Source: Clostridia bacterium (GTDB taxonomy: Bacteria; Bacillota; Clostridia; Oscillospirales; Acutalibacteraceae). From it: DNA of 64,000 nucleotides. Every line of letters begins with the position of its first letter. The stretch's first letter is position 1. The stretch covers positions 1-64,000 of the forward strand of contig JAFRPB010000029.1 in NCBI GenBank assembly GCA_017429345.1, written 5' to 3'. The notes below the pieces were generated by a model, which was given only the letters and a program-made list of their open reading frames with translations, was not told the DNA's origin and did not search any database. Of the stretch, positions 37,799 through 47,400 are shown one piece after another. The position numbers and the translations under genes are program-made.

Positions 37799-39526
37799 TT
37801 AGTCATATTTGCAGGTCATTGCTACCTGTATTCTTGGCTCATCTTTTCTGCGGGATAAAAGCGCCACCGTCTCGACCGTAACTTTTTCGGTTGGAAAAGA
37901 AATGCTGACTTGATTTCCGGTATCCCCATCAATAACGATGGGGATACGGAAGGTGATGCTCTTGAGAATCTGACCGTTTTCTTTGGGCTCCGGGAGAATG
38001 TCTACGCGCTCGATAAAGCTTGCCAAAAGCTCTTTCTTTTCCACGTCGGTCATCTTGTCATATATTATATCAAACATAAGCAGAAATTCATAGACCTTTT
38101 CTTCGGAAATTTTGTTTCTTCGTATATTTTCGGCTTTTTCTTTCAGCGCGGCGATTTCAGCTTCGGTCGTGTTGATTTCGATATAAATATCGTCAAGACG
38201 CTTTTGCAGATCAACGTATTTGTTATCATAGCAAGGATCGAGATAATCCAACGTGTCAATACTTCTGCCGATTCGATCTTTCGCGCCGATGAATTGACGA
38301 AGCTGCTTTTGAAGAGAAGCGATTTCAGTATCTATTTCATCTGTATCGATTCTGGCGTTGATTTTTGCCTTGATTGCCTCTTCAAATTTCGGTTCGCGTA
38401 CGATTTTCTTTATGATCTCTTCCACGGCGGCGTTCAATTTATCCTGATGGATCTGTTTGGAATATGAGCACTTATGTCCATCTACGGCAAGACGGTGCTT
38501 ACAGGCGTAATACCAGTAATCCCGGTAAAAGCTGCCGTCCTTTTTACGTTTTCTGTTTACGCTGCCGTACATAGGACGCCCGCACTCCGGACAACAGACC
38601 AAACCGGAAAGAAGGTGCTGGTGCTCAAGACTGTAAATTTTATCATTCTTTACGCCGGTTTTCTTACGTTTCGCCTGCGCGAGCATCCAATCGTCTTCGG
38701 ATATAATCGCCTCGTGGATGCCGTCGTATACCGGAAATTCATGTTGTCGTACGATATGAAACTGATTTCTCTCACCGTTGATTTTCTCTGTTTTTCTCCG
38801 CCCGTATGCGATCTTACCGCAGTAAACGGGATTATCCAGAACGAGTTTCACGAAATGTGCGGAAAACGATTCCAACGAACCGTTCTGACGCGTTTTCTTC
38901 TTATAGCCGTGCTGATTCAGATATTTTGCAACGGTCGCCGCCCCCATATTGGTATGAATGAATTGGTCATAAATAACACGGATGACTTCCGCTTCATCTT
39001 CTGCGATTTTTAATTCGCCTTTCTCAAGGTAATAGCCATATGGCGCGAACCCGCCGTTCCACTTGCCCTCTTTCGCTTTTTGGCGTCTGCCCGCCATCGT
39101 TTGGACAAGTATATTTTCTCTTTCGATTTCGGCGACGGCGGACAATACGGAGATCATCAGCTTGCCGCTGTCGCGGGAACTGTCGATACTGTCCTCAACG
39201 CAAATCAGGTTGACGCCGTAGTCCTGCATAAACTGTAAAGAGCTTAACACATCTGCGGCGTTTCTTCCGAAACGGGAAAGCTTGAACACAAGGACGAATG
39301 AAACGTCATCTTTGCCGTCTTTGATGTCATCCAACATTTGTTGAAACTCCGGTCTGCCGTTGATATTTTTGCCGGATTTTCCTTCGTCAGAATACTCGCC
39401 GACAACAAGCATATCTTGAAATTCTGCGTATTTTTGCAGTTTTTCTCTTTGAGCGTCCAAACTGTAGCCGTCAACCTGCATTGTCGTGGAAACACGGGTA
39501 TAAATATAACATCTCACTTTTTTCAT
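37799..39526 (-). CDS. Large serine recombinase (integrase of the mobile element)
   Basis: The 575-aa protein has a resolvase domain (YTRVST with nucleophile Ser13, FKLSRFGRN), a Recombinase domain (about 165-270, NQHGYKKKTR), a zinc ribbon (CCPECGRPM...YYACKHR), and a long coiled coil (about 380-480). It would integrate and excise the element. The last about 25 residues (VETVALLSRRKDEP...) resemble the end of an RlmD protein, not a recombinase. The crossover site probably lies inside the gene, so this tail would be the displaced host rlmD end. It is the left-most gene of the element. Confidence 0.92.
   Translation of the reverse strand: MKKVRCYIYTRVSTTMQVDGYSLDAQREKLQKYAEFQDMLVVGEYSDEGKSGKNINGRPEFQQMLDDIKDGKDDVSFVLVFKLSRFGRNAADVLSSLQFMQDYGVNLICVEDSIDSSRDSGKLMISVLSAVAEIERENILVQTMAGRRQKAKEGKWNGGFAPYGYYLEKGELKIAEDEAEVIRVIYDQFIHTNMGAATVAKYLNQHGYKKKTRQNGSLESFSAHFVKLVLDNPVYCGKIAYGRRKTEKINGERNQFHIVRQHEFPVYDGIHEAIISEDDWMLAQAKRKKTGVKNDKIYSLEHQHLLSGLVCCPECGRPMYGSVNRKRKKDGSFYRDYWYYACKHRLAVDGHKCSYSKQIHQDKLNAAVEEIIKKIVREPKFEEAIKAKINARIDTDEIDTEIASLQKQLRQFIGAKDRIGRSIDTLDYLDPCYDNKYVDLQKRLDDIYIEINTTEAEIAALKEKAENIRRNKISEEKVYEFLLMFDIIYDKMTDVEKKELLASFIERVDILPEPKENGQILKSITFRIPIVIDGDTGNQVSISFPTEKVTVETVALLSRRKDEPRIQVAMTCKYD
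37866..37876. other. Proposed left attachment site (attL)
   Basis: ACCGTCTCGAC inside the recombinase 3' end matches ACGGTCTCCAC at 58987-58997 in rlmD at 9 of 11 positions. Both encode VETV on the minus strand. A shared GTCTC core is visible. Assignment rests on this match and on gene layout. Confidence 0.5.
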
Positions 39527-39630
39527 AACGATTGCACTCCTTTATTTTTTCTTATCCAATATTATTTAGAATCTGTACAATTGTCGAATATGCGGAGCGG
39601 CATTGCCGCCGCCCCGCACAAGTTTACATA

Positions 39631-39798
39631 TCAAGCAGATTGCTTTTTCTGTAATTTCTTATTTCTGATTTCTTCCGGTACAAGCGTTTCAATCATAGGT
39701 GCATATTTTTCGGTCAGCCTCGCAAGGCAATCAATCAGACGGTCAAATGAAGCGCTCTGCTCTTTGGTGAATTTGGATTCATCAACACAGAACTTCAT
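39631..39798 (-). CDS. Small protein downstream of ParB (55 aa)
   Basis: The ORF MKFCVDESKFTKEQSASFDR to KLQKKQSA starts 4 nt after the ParB stop, with GAGG formed by the last ParB codons. It is helical and charged, with no known family. Position and ribosome binding site support a real gene of the mobilisation operon. Confidence 0.65.
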   Translation of the reverse strand: MKFCVDESKFTKEQSASFDRLIDCLARLTEKYAPMIETLVPEEIRNKKLQKKQSA

Positions 39799-39802
39799 CT
39801 AT

Positions 39803-40660
39803 TTACCTCGCGTTCCGGTCACGGGCTTTGCGCTTGCGGATACGGTCGTCCTCCAGCAGCTTCAAAATATACGTTTGAATATCCTGCGGCGTGGCGTCTT
39901 TTCTGAAATATGGGGAGAGCTTTTCCATAGGAATCGCGACCTTTTCCTTTTGGTTCGGCTTTTCGGCGGACATCATTTCGGAGACGCGTTCCTCGGTCAG
40001 TGTTCCGGCGGTGAGATCCTTGTGCATCTGCCACGCCTGCGAATAGGACGGGGTACAATTCAGTTCTTCAATCAAACCGAGAAGAACATACTGCAAGTCG
40101 TCGGGCAGGTACGAAAGCTCCACGCCCACCATAAAGGCGATCTTGCCCTCATCCATCAGATCCAGCAATTCGGGGATCAGATACGTCAGACGAATATAGC
40201 GAAAGACAGTATCACGGCTTTCCTTGTTCTTTTTCCCGATTTCGGTCGCGGCGTCGAACTTTGTCGCAACTTGCGACGAAGTTAAATCCGTTCTTTTGCC
40301 CTGATTGCTCAGCGCCTCCATTTTCAATTTGTAGGCAAACGCTTTTTCCGACGGTAAAATGTGTTCGCGGTGCAGATTGCTGTCCACCACCATCACGGCG
40401 GCTTCATCCCTTGTCATTTCGCAGACAACGGCGGGAATTTCGGTAAGCCCCGCCTTCTGCGCCGCGCGCATACGTCTGTGCCCGGCGATCATTTCAAAAT
40501 CACCGGGGATCGTTTCGTGCGGACGGATAAGCACAGGCTCCCGAACGCCATAGTCGTGAACGCTCGCCGTCAGGTTATCCATTTCCGCGTTATCCAGCAC
40601 TTTGTAAGGGTGTCCCTCAAAGGGATGGATCTTGTTGATTAAAATATTGGTTACTTCCAT
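39803..40660 (-). CDS. ParB/Spo0J-type partition protein
   Basis: The 285-aa protein has the ParB N-terminal CTP-binding fold (NKIHPFEGHPY, EMIAGHRRMRAAQKAG box, then VDSNLHREHILPSEKAFAYK). A helix-turn-helix region and a basic C-terminus (RIRKRKARDRNAR) follow. No ParA gene is nearby. In clostridial elements such solitary ParB proteins sit beside relaxase genes and may act in regulation or element maintenance. It lies 3 nt after the relaxase gene. Confidence 0.85.
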   Translation of the reverse strand: MEVTNILINKIHPFEGHPYKVLDNAEMDNLTASVHDYGVREPVLIRPHETIPGDFEMIAGHRRMRAAQKAGLTEIPAVVCEMTRDEAAVMVVDSNLHREHILPSEKAFAYKLKMEALSNQGKRTDLTSSQVATKFDAATEIGKKNKESRDTVFRYIRLTYLIPELLDLMDEGKIAFMVGVELSYLPDDLQYVLLGLIEELNCTPSYSQAWQMHKDLTAGTLTEERVSEMMSAEKPNQKEKVAIPMEKLSPYFRKDATPQDIQTYILKLLEDDRIRKRKARDRNAR

Positions 40661-40663
40661 AAA

Positions 40664-42076
40664 TTATCGACTCCTATCATAATTTCTTTGATTCTTCTGT
40701 AGTGTGTATGCCTGTAATTCAAGACCGCGCTCCAGAATCAGCATTTTCTGCAGTTCCGGGGCGCGGCGTTTGATTCGGTCTGTAATTCTGTTTTGTTCCC
40801 GCAAGGGAGTAATCTGTTTTGTAAGGTCCTTTGCCTGTTGTTTCAGTTGTATTTTCTCTTCCGCGTTATCGCAGCGGCGGATCTTGTTGCGGAGTTTCTG
40901 CCGTTCGGCTTCCAGCGCCTTGATCTGATTCTCTAAACTGTCGTGATAATCAAAAAGCTCCTGCATAGACGAAATGTTGTTGTCTATGAGGAGCCTGTAT
41001 TCCTGTTCGATTTTCGGCGCTTCGGTGATGAGCTTGCGCAGTCCCGGCGTTCGGGGTTTGTAGCCGTCCTGTTCTCTTGTCAGTTGGATGATCGTTATCA
41101 TTATCAGGAACAGGATCGCAACGAGCGCTGCCGCCGCGGCTCCGGCTCCGTTCGCGTGATCCAGTTCGTATTCCATATCCTTCAGCAGCTTGTTTACGGG
41201 ATATATTTTGGGTTTGTATACAGGATGATCCAACAGATAGAATCCGATGGCATTAAAAGAATATACCCTCAGCTTGTGCCCGTCGAATTCGTTTCGTAGC
41301 CGCTCCTTCGTAAAACCCAGCTTGTCAATGCGGACGGCGCGGTCCCAGTCGGCGGCGCGGACGGTCCAGTGTTCGTGTTTAGGGTTAAAATCGCATTCGT
41401 AGCCGATGGCGTTCAGCCGACGGATCAGGTCTTTTACGGAATACGCTTCCCGCAGGCAATGCTCCATATCCTCTTTCAGAATGTCCCTATGTGTCTTGCC
41501 GCCGTTCTTGTGGACCCAGTACGAACCCTTTTCGCCGCCGTAAAACGGCGCGTCCTTCAAAACGGATTTGTTGTGTTCCCGACATACGGCATCGGATATC
41601 TCGCGAAAATGCTTGTGGTCCTTGATCTGATTGCGGAATTTCTTGCCCGTAACGAAGGACGTGCTGTTTGCGACAAAATGGTTGTGCAAATGCCCTGTGT
41701 TTAGATGGGTGGTAACAACGACCTCATATTGCCCTCCCCACATACGCTTTGCGGTCTCAAGCCCGATTTGGTGTGCTTCCTCCGGCGTGACCTCACCCGC
41801 GGCGAAGCTCTGATACCCGTGATAACCGACGATCTTGCCCGATTCGTGAAAGCGCCGCTTCGTACGCATCATATATTCATAGGCATATTGTTTCGGGCAG
41901 TTGATGGCGCTGACGTACATGGTCTCGTCTGTCTTTTTACTGTTTTCAGCGTATTGAAGCGTTTTGTAAAGGTCCTCGTCCACGTATTTACGTTCGATAG
42001 TCTTGTCCGGGTTTTCCGCGTAATCAATGGTTTCTTTCAGGTGATTGTATACGGGCCAGAACGCTGTCGTCGCCAT
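40664..42076 (-). CDS. MOB-family relaxase
   Basis: The 470-aa protein has the relaxase motif with metal-binding His in VTTHLNTGHLHNHFVANS (His124, His129, His131, His133). A candidate nucleophile Tyr19 is in the N-terminal IDYAENPDKT. A membrane helix at about residues 305-325 (AAAAALVAILFLIMITI) and a coiled-coil tail follow. It would nick the element at oriT for transfer. It needs a helper conjugation machine because no T4SS genes lie in the element. Its own MobC-like partner is 2 nt upstream. Confidence 0.9.
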   Translation of the reverse strand: MATTAFWPVYNHLKETIDYAENPDKTIERKYVDEDLYKTLQYAENSKKTDETMYVSAINCPKQYAYEYMMRTKRRFHESGKIVGYHGYQSFAAGEVTPEEAHQIGLETAKRMWGGQYEVVVTTHLNTGHLHNHFVANSTSFVTGKKFRNQIKDHKHFREISDAVCREHNKSVLKDAPFYGGEKGSYWVHKNGGKTHRDILKEDMEHCLREAYSVKDLIRRLNAIGYECDFNPKHEHWTVRAADWDRAVRIDKLGFTKERLRNEFDGHKLRVYSFNAIGFYLLDHPVYKPKIYPVNKLLKDMEYELDHANGAGAAAAALVAILFLIMITIIQLTREQDGYKPRTPGLRKLITEAPKIEQEYRLLIDNNISSMQELFDYHDSLENQIKALEAERQKLRNKIRRCDNAEEKIQLKQQAKDLTKQITPLREQNRITDRIKRRAPELQKMLILERGLELQAYTLQKNQRNYDRSR

Positions 42077-42078
42077 AT

Positions 42079-42423
42079 TTACTCATCCCCGATATCTGCG
42101 TAGTAGTCCTGCAGCGCCTGTTCTTCTTCGATCCGTATTTCTTCCGACGGCGGCGCGCTTTCAAAGAGACGTGTGTAAATACTGTCGATCAGACCGTTCA
42201 GCCTCACTTCCGTTTCGGGGGACAGCGGCAGATTTGTAATCTCGCACAGCTTCCGGTACAGATTTAGATACGCGCCGAGCTGTGTTTCCTTTGGCGCAGC
42301 GCCCAGCGCACGCTGCAGGATATATTCGCCCTGTTTCAGCCCGCTGGCCTTTGCCTTTTTCCTGATCTGATCCCGCTGATTTTGGTTACATTTGAAGCAG
42401 ATTTCCACTTCCTTTTTTGACAT
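42079..42423 (-). CDS. MobC-like relaxosome accessory protein
   Basis: From MSKKEVEICFKCNQNQRDQI (AAGGA 9 nt upstream) the 114-aa product has the ribbon-helix-helix type N-terminus (RKKAKASGLKQGEYILQRAL) and helical C-terminal part usual in MobC proteins. These bind oriT and assist the relaxase. It directly precedes the relaxase gene. The stem-loop rich region upstream is the likely binding site. Confidence 0.8.
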   Translation of the reverse strand: MSKKEVEICFKCNQNQRDQIRKKAKASGLKQGEYILQRALGAAPKETQLGAYLNLYRKLCEITNLPLSPETEVRLNGLIDSIYTRLFESAPPSEEIRIEEEQALQDYYADIGDE

Positions 42424-42464
42424 AGCATCATTCCTTTCATATATTGGTTTTTCTTCCCGGGGTA

Positions 42465-42598
42465 TTAGGGGCGGGCAGCCCCTAAATAGGAGCCGCCCCG
42501 TCGGCTCGGCAAAAATATATATTTTTGCCCTGCTCGTTACGGTATGAGACACGGGGGGGGTGGGAATAGATCAGATGGTCGTTTCCCGTGCCTCATAC
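42465..42598. other. Putative origin of transfer with four stem-loops
   Basis: Just upstream of mobC stand four inverted repeats: TTAGGGGC/GCCCCTAA (42465-42485), GAGCCG/CGGCTC (42490-42507), a perfect 22-bp AT-rich palindrome (42508-42529), and GTATGAG-CACGGG with its near-perfect complement (42542-42598). Dense inverted repeats beside mobC and relaxase genes are typical of oriT. The nick site is not identified. Confidence 0.55.
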
Positions 42599-42644
42599 GC
42601 GTCATTTTTCGTTTACACCTCACTTTTCCGGTATTGTTTTTGCC

Positions 42645-42718
42645 TTGACGCCAAGCTGACGTCAAGGGCTTGCAGCGAATGAGATCGTTGACGCCATTCC
42701 CGGCGTTTGTGGCGTCAG
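42645..42718. repeat. Iteron-like TGACGYCA repeats at the end of the parR-like gene
   Basis: Four related 9-mers occur: TTGACGCCA (42645-42653), CTGACGTCA (42656-42664), TTGACGCCA (42688-42696) and TGGCGTCAG (42710-42718, inverted). They could be the ParR centromere or a MobC/oriT site. Confidence 0.55.
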
Positions 42719-43038
42719 GAGAAGAAAGCGTCCATATCCGCGAGGACGCTTTCCTGATTGGCGGCATTCTTTTCCTCGGTCAGTTCTGTAATACCCTGCG
42801 TTGGCTTTTCCGGCGGAGCTTCAAACGTAACGCCGCGCAATTCGTCCCGTACGATCTCACGGATCGCAGATAAATCACTGGCCGAGAGAGAGACGGCGCT
42901 TCCCGCGATCTTCTCGGTCACCGCGTCAACAATGAACCGGCTGATCTTCTTTTCGGGCAGTTGTTTCAGAAAATCGATAGATTTCTTTTCCTGTCCTCTG
43001 TCGGGATAGAACCGAACGCTCACACGGTAGGGCTTCAT
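42715..43038 (-). CDS. ParR-like adaptor of the ParM partition system
   Basis: The 107-aa basic N-terminus (MKPYRVSVRFYPDRGQEKKS, LPEKKISRFIVDAV) looks like a ribbon-helix-helix DNA-binding domain. The C-terminus is acidic and ends in DMDAFFS. Size, order and the 4-bp ATGA overlap with the ParM gene fit a ParR/StbB adaptor linking centromere DNA to the filament. Direct sequence similarity is too weak for certainty. Confidence 0.65.
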   Translation of the reverse strand: MKPYRVSVRFYPDRGQEKKSIDFLKQLPEKKISRFIVDAVTEKIAGSAVSLSASDLSAIREIVRDELRGVTFEAPPEKPTQGITELTEEKNAANQESVLADMDAFFS

Positions 43039-43958
43039 GCTTTTTCACGGCTTTTGAGCTGTGTTTCCGCAAGATACTCGTATCCCTTCGCCGCGGCGCA
43101 GATATCTTTCATCACGAAATCCCAGCCGTCCCGCAGATGCCCGAAGTGTTCCAGCAGACAGCCGCCGCCACCGACCACCTGCAATTTCATGGTTTTCTCA
43201 TCGTAGCCGTATTCGTGCAGCTTGCCGTAGATCTGCGAAACGTAATCCCGCACGGCGGCTTCCACAATGGCAAGATCGTCTTCATCAAGATCGGCGCTGC
43301 CGGTGCGCAGCATCTCTTCGATAAAAGCGTCGTTTAGCTCACGCTGCGTTTTACGGGAGAACGCTTCTTTGATGAAAAGCGCGCACAGATGGGTGCCGAA
43401 CTTTTCGGTAAACATTTTGTTGAATTGCGGTTTTCCGTTGACGAGCGTCATCACGTTCATCGTGCCGTTGCCGATATCGACGAGCATCTGCACGCCCTTG
43501 AGCTTTGTGATATACGGCGCAACGGCGGCGTAGCCCTGCGGGAAGATACTGACGCCGGCGATCTTGATCGTGTATTGCTTCTTCCGGTAGGTGAACGTCA
43601 CGTCCGTATTTTTCGTCAGATACGCGGCAAAGGCGTCCTTCTGTGCGCCGGTCCACGTCAGCGGCAGCCCTGCGGCGATGTGGATCTTGCCTTCGGACAG
43701 TCCAAAGTCGTCCAGTTCCTCTGCGATCCCGGCAAGGGAAAGATGATAAAAGTCGTCGTCCTTGACCTTATCCGGGATGAAATCCTTGTGCCCTTCGCCG
43801 ATCAGGTAGCTTTTACCGCCGTATTCCAAAATGTTCTGCGCGAACGACGAAGCGTCTTCTCCGGGGATGATCCCCGTGGGAAAACAATGGTTTGCGGTCT
43901 TCATGTTGCCGTACCCGTGATCCAGACCGATGATCAGGGTATCGTGGAATTTGGTCAT
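43035..43958 (-). CDS. ParM/StbA-like actin-type partition ATPase
   Basis: The 307-aa protein has the actin-like phosphate-binding loops: GLDHGYGNMKTA (residues 10-21), LVDIGNGTMNVM (about 157-168) and VVGGGGCLLEHF near the C-terminus. Such proteins form filaments that segregate low-copy plasmids. In an integrative element this suggests an extrachromosomal replicating phase (inference). It is coupled to the ParR-like gene. Confidence 0.85.
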   Translation of the reverse strand: MTKFHDTLIIGLDHGYGNMKTANHCFPTGIIPGEDASSFAQNILEYGGKSYLIGEGHKDFIPDKVKDDDFYHLSLAGIAEELDDFGLSEGKIHIAAGLPLTWTGAQKDAFAAYLTKNTDVTFTYRKKQYTIKIAGVSIFPQGYAAVAPYITKLKGVQMLVDIGNGTMNVMTLVNGKPQFNKMFTEKFGTHLCALFIKEAFSRKTQRELNDAFIEEMLRTGSADLDEDDLAIVEAAVRDYVSQIYGKLHEYGYDEKTMKLQVVGGGGCLLEHFGHLRDGWDFVMKDICAAAKGYEYLAETQLKSREKA

Positions 43959-43973
43959 TCAGATTCCTCCTCT

Positions 43974-44303
43974 TTACTTTTTTGTTTGGATTGTTGTATC
44001 CGTTGTTTCAACTTTCCGCAGATAGATCACTCCGGACTTCTTTGCGGCTGCAAACGTCAGTTTAATGTTTGTCCCGAGTCTGATATCAGCAAGACCGAGA
44101 TAATCCTGCAAAGCAAACGTTGACGCAAAGATTTTTCTGCCGTCGGCAAGTGTAAAATAGCTGAGTAGATTCTTCTTTTTGCCCCAACGCTTGAAATCCA
44201 GTGTGCCGGTAAAGATCCCTTCCGTTGTGATAAACGTATACGGCTTGATATCAAAGTCGGACGCAGCAAATTGACGGTTTGAAAGCGCACACTTTTCTTG
44301 CAT
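43974..44303 (-). CDS. Small element protein of unknown function
   Basis: The 109-aa product (start MQEKCALSNRQFAASD, AAGGAGGG 7 nt upstream) is beta-rich: YTFITTEGIFTGTLDFKRWG, NLLSYFTLADGRKIFAS, GTNIKLTFAAAKKSGVIYLR. That recalls an OB-fold or SH3-like barrel, but no family is recognised. It is the first gene of the partition/mobilisation operon, 15 nt before parM, and divergent from the polymerase homologue. Confidence 0.7.
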   Translation of the reverse strand: MQEKCALSNRQFAASDFDIKPYTFITTEGIFTGTLDFKRWGKKKNLLSYFTLADGRKIFASTFALQDYLGLADIRLGTNIKLTFAAAKKSGVIYLRKVETTDTTIQTKK

Positions 44304-44396
44304 GAGGTCTCCCTCCTTTCTGCCTTTCGGCGAATATTTTGAGATACTCAAAAGCACCCGCTGAAAAAGTGGGGGCAAGTATCAAATATCTGTGAA

Positions 44397-44425
44397 TTGA
44401 CTTTAGCCCATATATATGGTATACT
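44397..44425 (+). promoter_or_regulatory. Promoter of the polymerase-homologue operon
   Basis: TTGACT (44397-44402), a 17-nt spacer and TATACT (44420-44425) lie 28 nt before the ATG at 44454, leaving a very short leader with AAGGCGGT as ribosome binding site. Confidence 0.8.
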
Positions 44426-44453
44426 CTGAAAAGATATAAAGGCGGTGAAACGA

Positions 44454-47400
44454 ATGGACCACCAGAAATTCATTATCCCCAAGCTCCCGGCGCAGGGGCT
44501 TTTATCCTCCGCCGTCAAAACGGAGGACGGCTGGCGTTTTTCTTTTCACGCCGACGATCCTTCAAAGGAATATATGGTGGAGAAAACAAAACAGGATGCC
44601 TGCCCGATTTTTTATCAGGCGTTACAGCTCCTGAACGTCAGCAGCAATAAACCCGTATGCGATTTACTATCCGAAGTTTTTGTATATATCGAATTTACCG
44701 GCATCTTCAACCGCAGAGCAACCGGCAAGGTTTTGGAGCAACAGCAAAAAGCGGAGTGTATGTTCCGTCCCGAAGGGATCTTCATTGACTTCGGGAAAGG
44801 ATTGAATCGTTACCTTGCCTTTGAACGTTCTGCCAGCATGAGCAGAAACAGCACGCTTTGCTTTGTTCGGGAAGATATGTACGAGCCCCTTCGGGAGCAT
44901 ATTATGCTGGGGATGAAGATCGGCCACTGTCAGCTTTCCAAACTGTACGCCTACAACGCGTTGATGCTGACCAGCGGCGAACGGCGCGACATTGATGGGT
45001 TACTATCCGAAAAAAGGATCGTTGTAATCGACAATCCGAAAAGCATCGTTAAGGACGCGCATATCATCACCGTTACGGACGACGGCACCGCCAATACCAT
45101 GCGAAAATATATCCGTGTGGAAACGACTGCGGATATTGAAGTATTGGAGTTTGACGGCGAGGGGCTGATTTCCAAAGAATTGGCGTTTACGCTTGATTCA
45201 ACCAATCAGCACCACTCCTTCCAGATCCGTCTGCCGTATATCAAGGGCGTCGTACATGAGGTTGATTTCAAAACGCTGTTTGCGGAATTGAACGTCCCAT
45301 ATATCCGTGACATATGGAGAAATCAGCATGATCCGAAAGACGTGGACATGATTCTCACAAAGAGCATGTTCAAGGGCTTCGGCTGGATGACAGAAAACGA
45401 GATAACATGGGCGGAGTATCTGGAACGCTGCCGCCAATACGATCATGCGCTGTATATTTCCGGCTGGGATAAACTCGGAGAGCAAACCACAACGGAACTG
45501 AACTATCAGTTTTTGAATACGCTCGCCATGACGGAAGATGAATTCCGTCCGCGCGATCTACCGCTCGGTTGGGATCATTCACCGAATGACGATCTCCGGC
45601 ATTGGGTCACCAAGACCACGGAAGCCGCTTATTATGACTTAATCGCAGACGATACCAGCAGGCTGGCCTATTTTTCCGCGATTGCGAGCGATGATGAATT
45701 GCCTTTAAACGACAAAAAGCGCCAGCGGGCGAAGCTGGCGCAGATGAATCCGTTGTTTTTAGAAGAAAAGATTTATTCGAAGGAACTGTCCGATCAGGCG
45801 GAGGCGATTCAAAAAAACTACGGCCTCGGCAAGCTGCTTGTGAACGGAGATAACCGCTATCTTTCAGACGATCTGATGCGACTGTTGGCGTATTTGGTAA
45901 AGGATGTAATCGGAGAAGGATACTCCTATCGGCTTTTGGAAAAGGAGCTTTTATCGGGTAACGAGATTTACGCGCCGGAACAGGCATTTCCTGCACAAGA
46001 ACAGTACACCCTTCTGCGCAGTCCGCATATCGCGCGGAATGAGGAAGCGTTGGTTATTCCGATGAGAAGCGTCGGTTCGATACGCGAAAAGTATTTATCT
46101 CACCTGCGTTACGTTTTAATGGTGGATTCCCGCTCCCTGATTCCGGAACGGCTCGGTGGTGCAGATTACGACGGGGATATGATCAAAACGATTGCCGATC
46201 CATTGATTAATACCTGTGTGAAGCGCGGTTACAAAGACGGTGAAGTATTGCCCGTGTTGAAGATCCCCGCGGCGGAGCCGCTGATCGCCGACGCCGGGGA
46301 TTGGAAGGCACGCTTTGAAACCGTAAAGGAAACCTTCTCCAACCGCGTGGGGCTAATCAGCAATACGGCGCTGCGCAGCGGCATTCTCGCCTACAATGAA
46401 AGCACAGGCAGCGGCGAGCGGGAACAAAGCCGAAAAGAAACCGAAACGCTGGCGATTCTTACCGGCTTGGAAATCGATTCTGCAAAAAGCGGCATCCGGC
46501 CCGATTTGTCCGAGTTTTTGGTAGAAAACAGAAGCAGAAAGAGCCTGTTCCTCCGATACAAAAACATCTTCGGAGAAGACGACAGCGAAAAGAAATGGTA
46601 TGAGGATACCCAACGGACAAAGATAAAGAATTTTATCGCCTCCGTCAATTGGGATTCTGTCACTGCCAATTTGGAGCGCCTGCCTTATTACACATATATG
46701 CTGGAAAAGGAAACAAAAAAGCATATTCCGAAGCCCGCGCCGGACAGCGCGCTGTTTTCCTTTGCGAAAGAACCCGGATGGGCAGAAATGCTTGATCCTA
46801 CGCTAAAAACCCGGATTCAGTCTTTGATTGAAGATTATGAAGCCACGAAAGGCCGCTGCCGGTATCTGAAGCATCTACCAAAGGATTTTAAGAGAAGGTC
46901 GGATATTGACCGTATCTTGTTCTCCCGTGGGCAGGAAAATGATTATACACCTGATGAGCTTTACGCCCTCCTTGACGGTACGTCGCCGGAACAGATACGC
47001 AGAGCGCGGTTTCAGTTAAGCGAACAGAATTGGGCTTTGACGCCGCCGGAGGATAGGTGTACCGTGATCTACGCGATCCTTCCACAGCATTACGACACAG
47101 AAGCGCTTGATTTGCTTTGCGACTTCCGCTGCGGCGGTTACCGCTTGCTTGGCGACGTGATCTGTGATCTGGACGACCTCTACCGCAAAGAGGGTATCAA
47201 AAAGAACGTGATCCGCAAGGATGACAGCGCCGATCTGAAAAAGCTGCTGCGCGGGGTAATGGAATCCGCGGACGCCGAAGAGACGATTCGCCGCAACTGC
47301 ATGACCATTTTGCATCCGCTTGACCGCAGGGAAACGAAGATCGATCTCGGCGACGCGCTGAAATGCGCGGTTGCGCTGGGTAAACGGCAATTTGCGTTGG

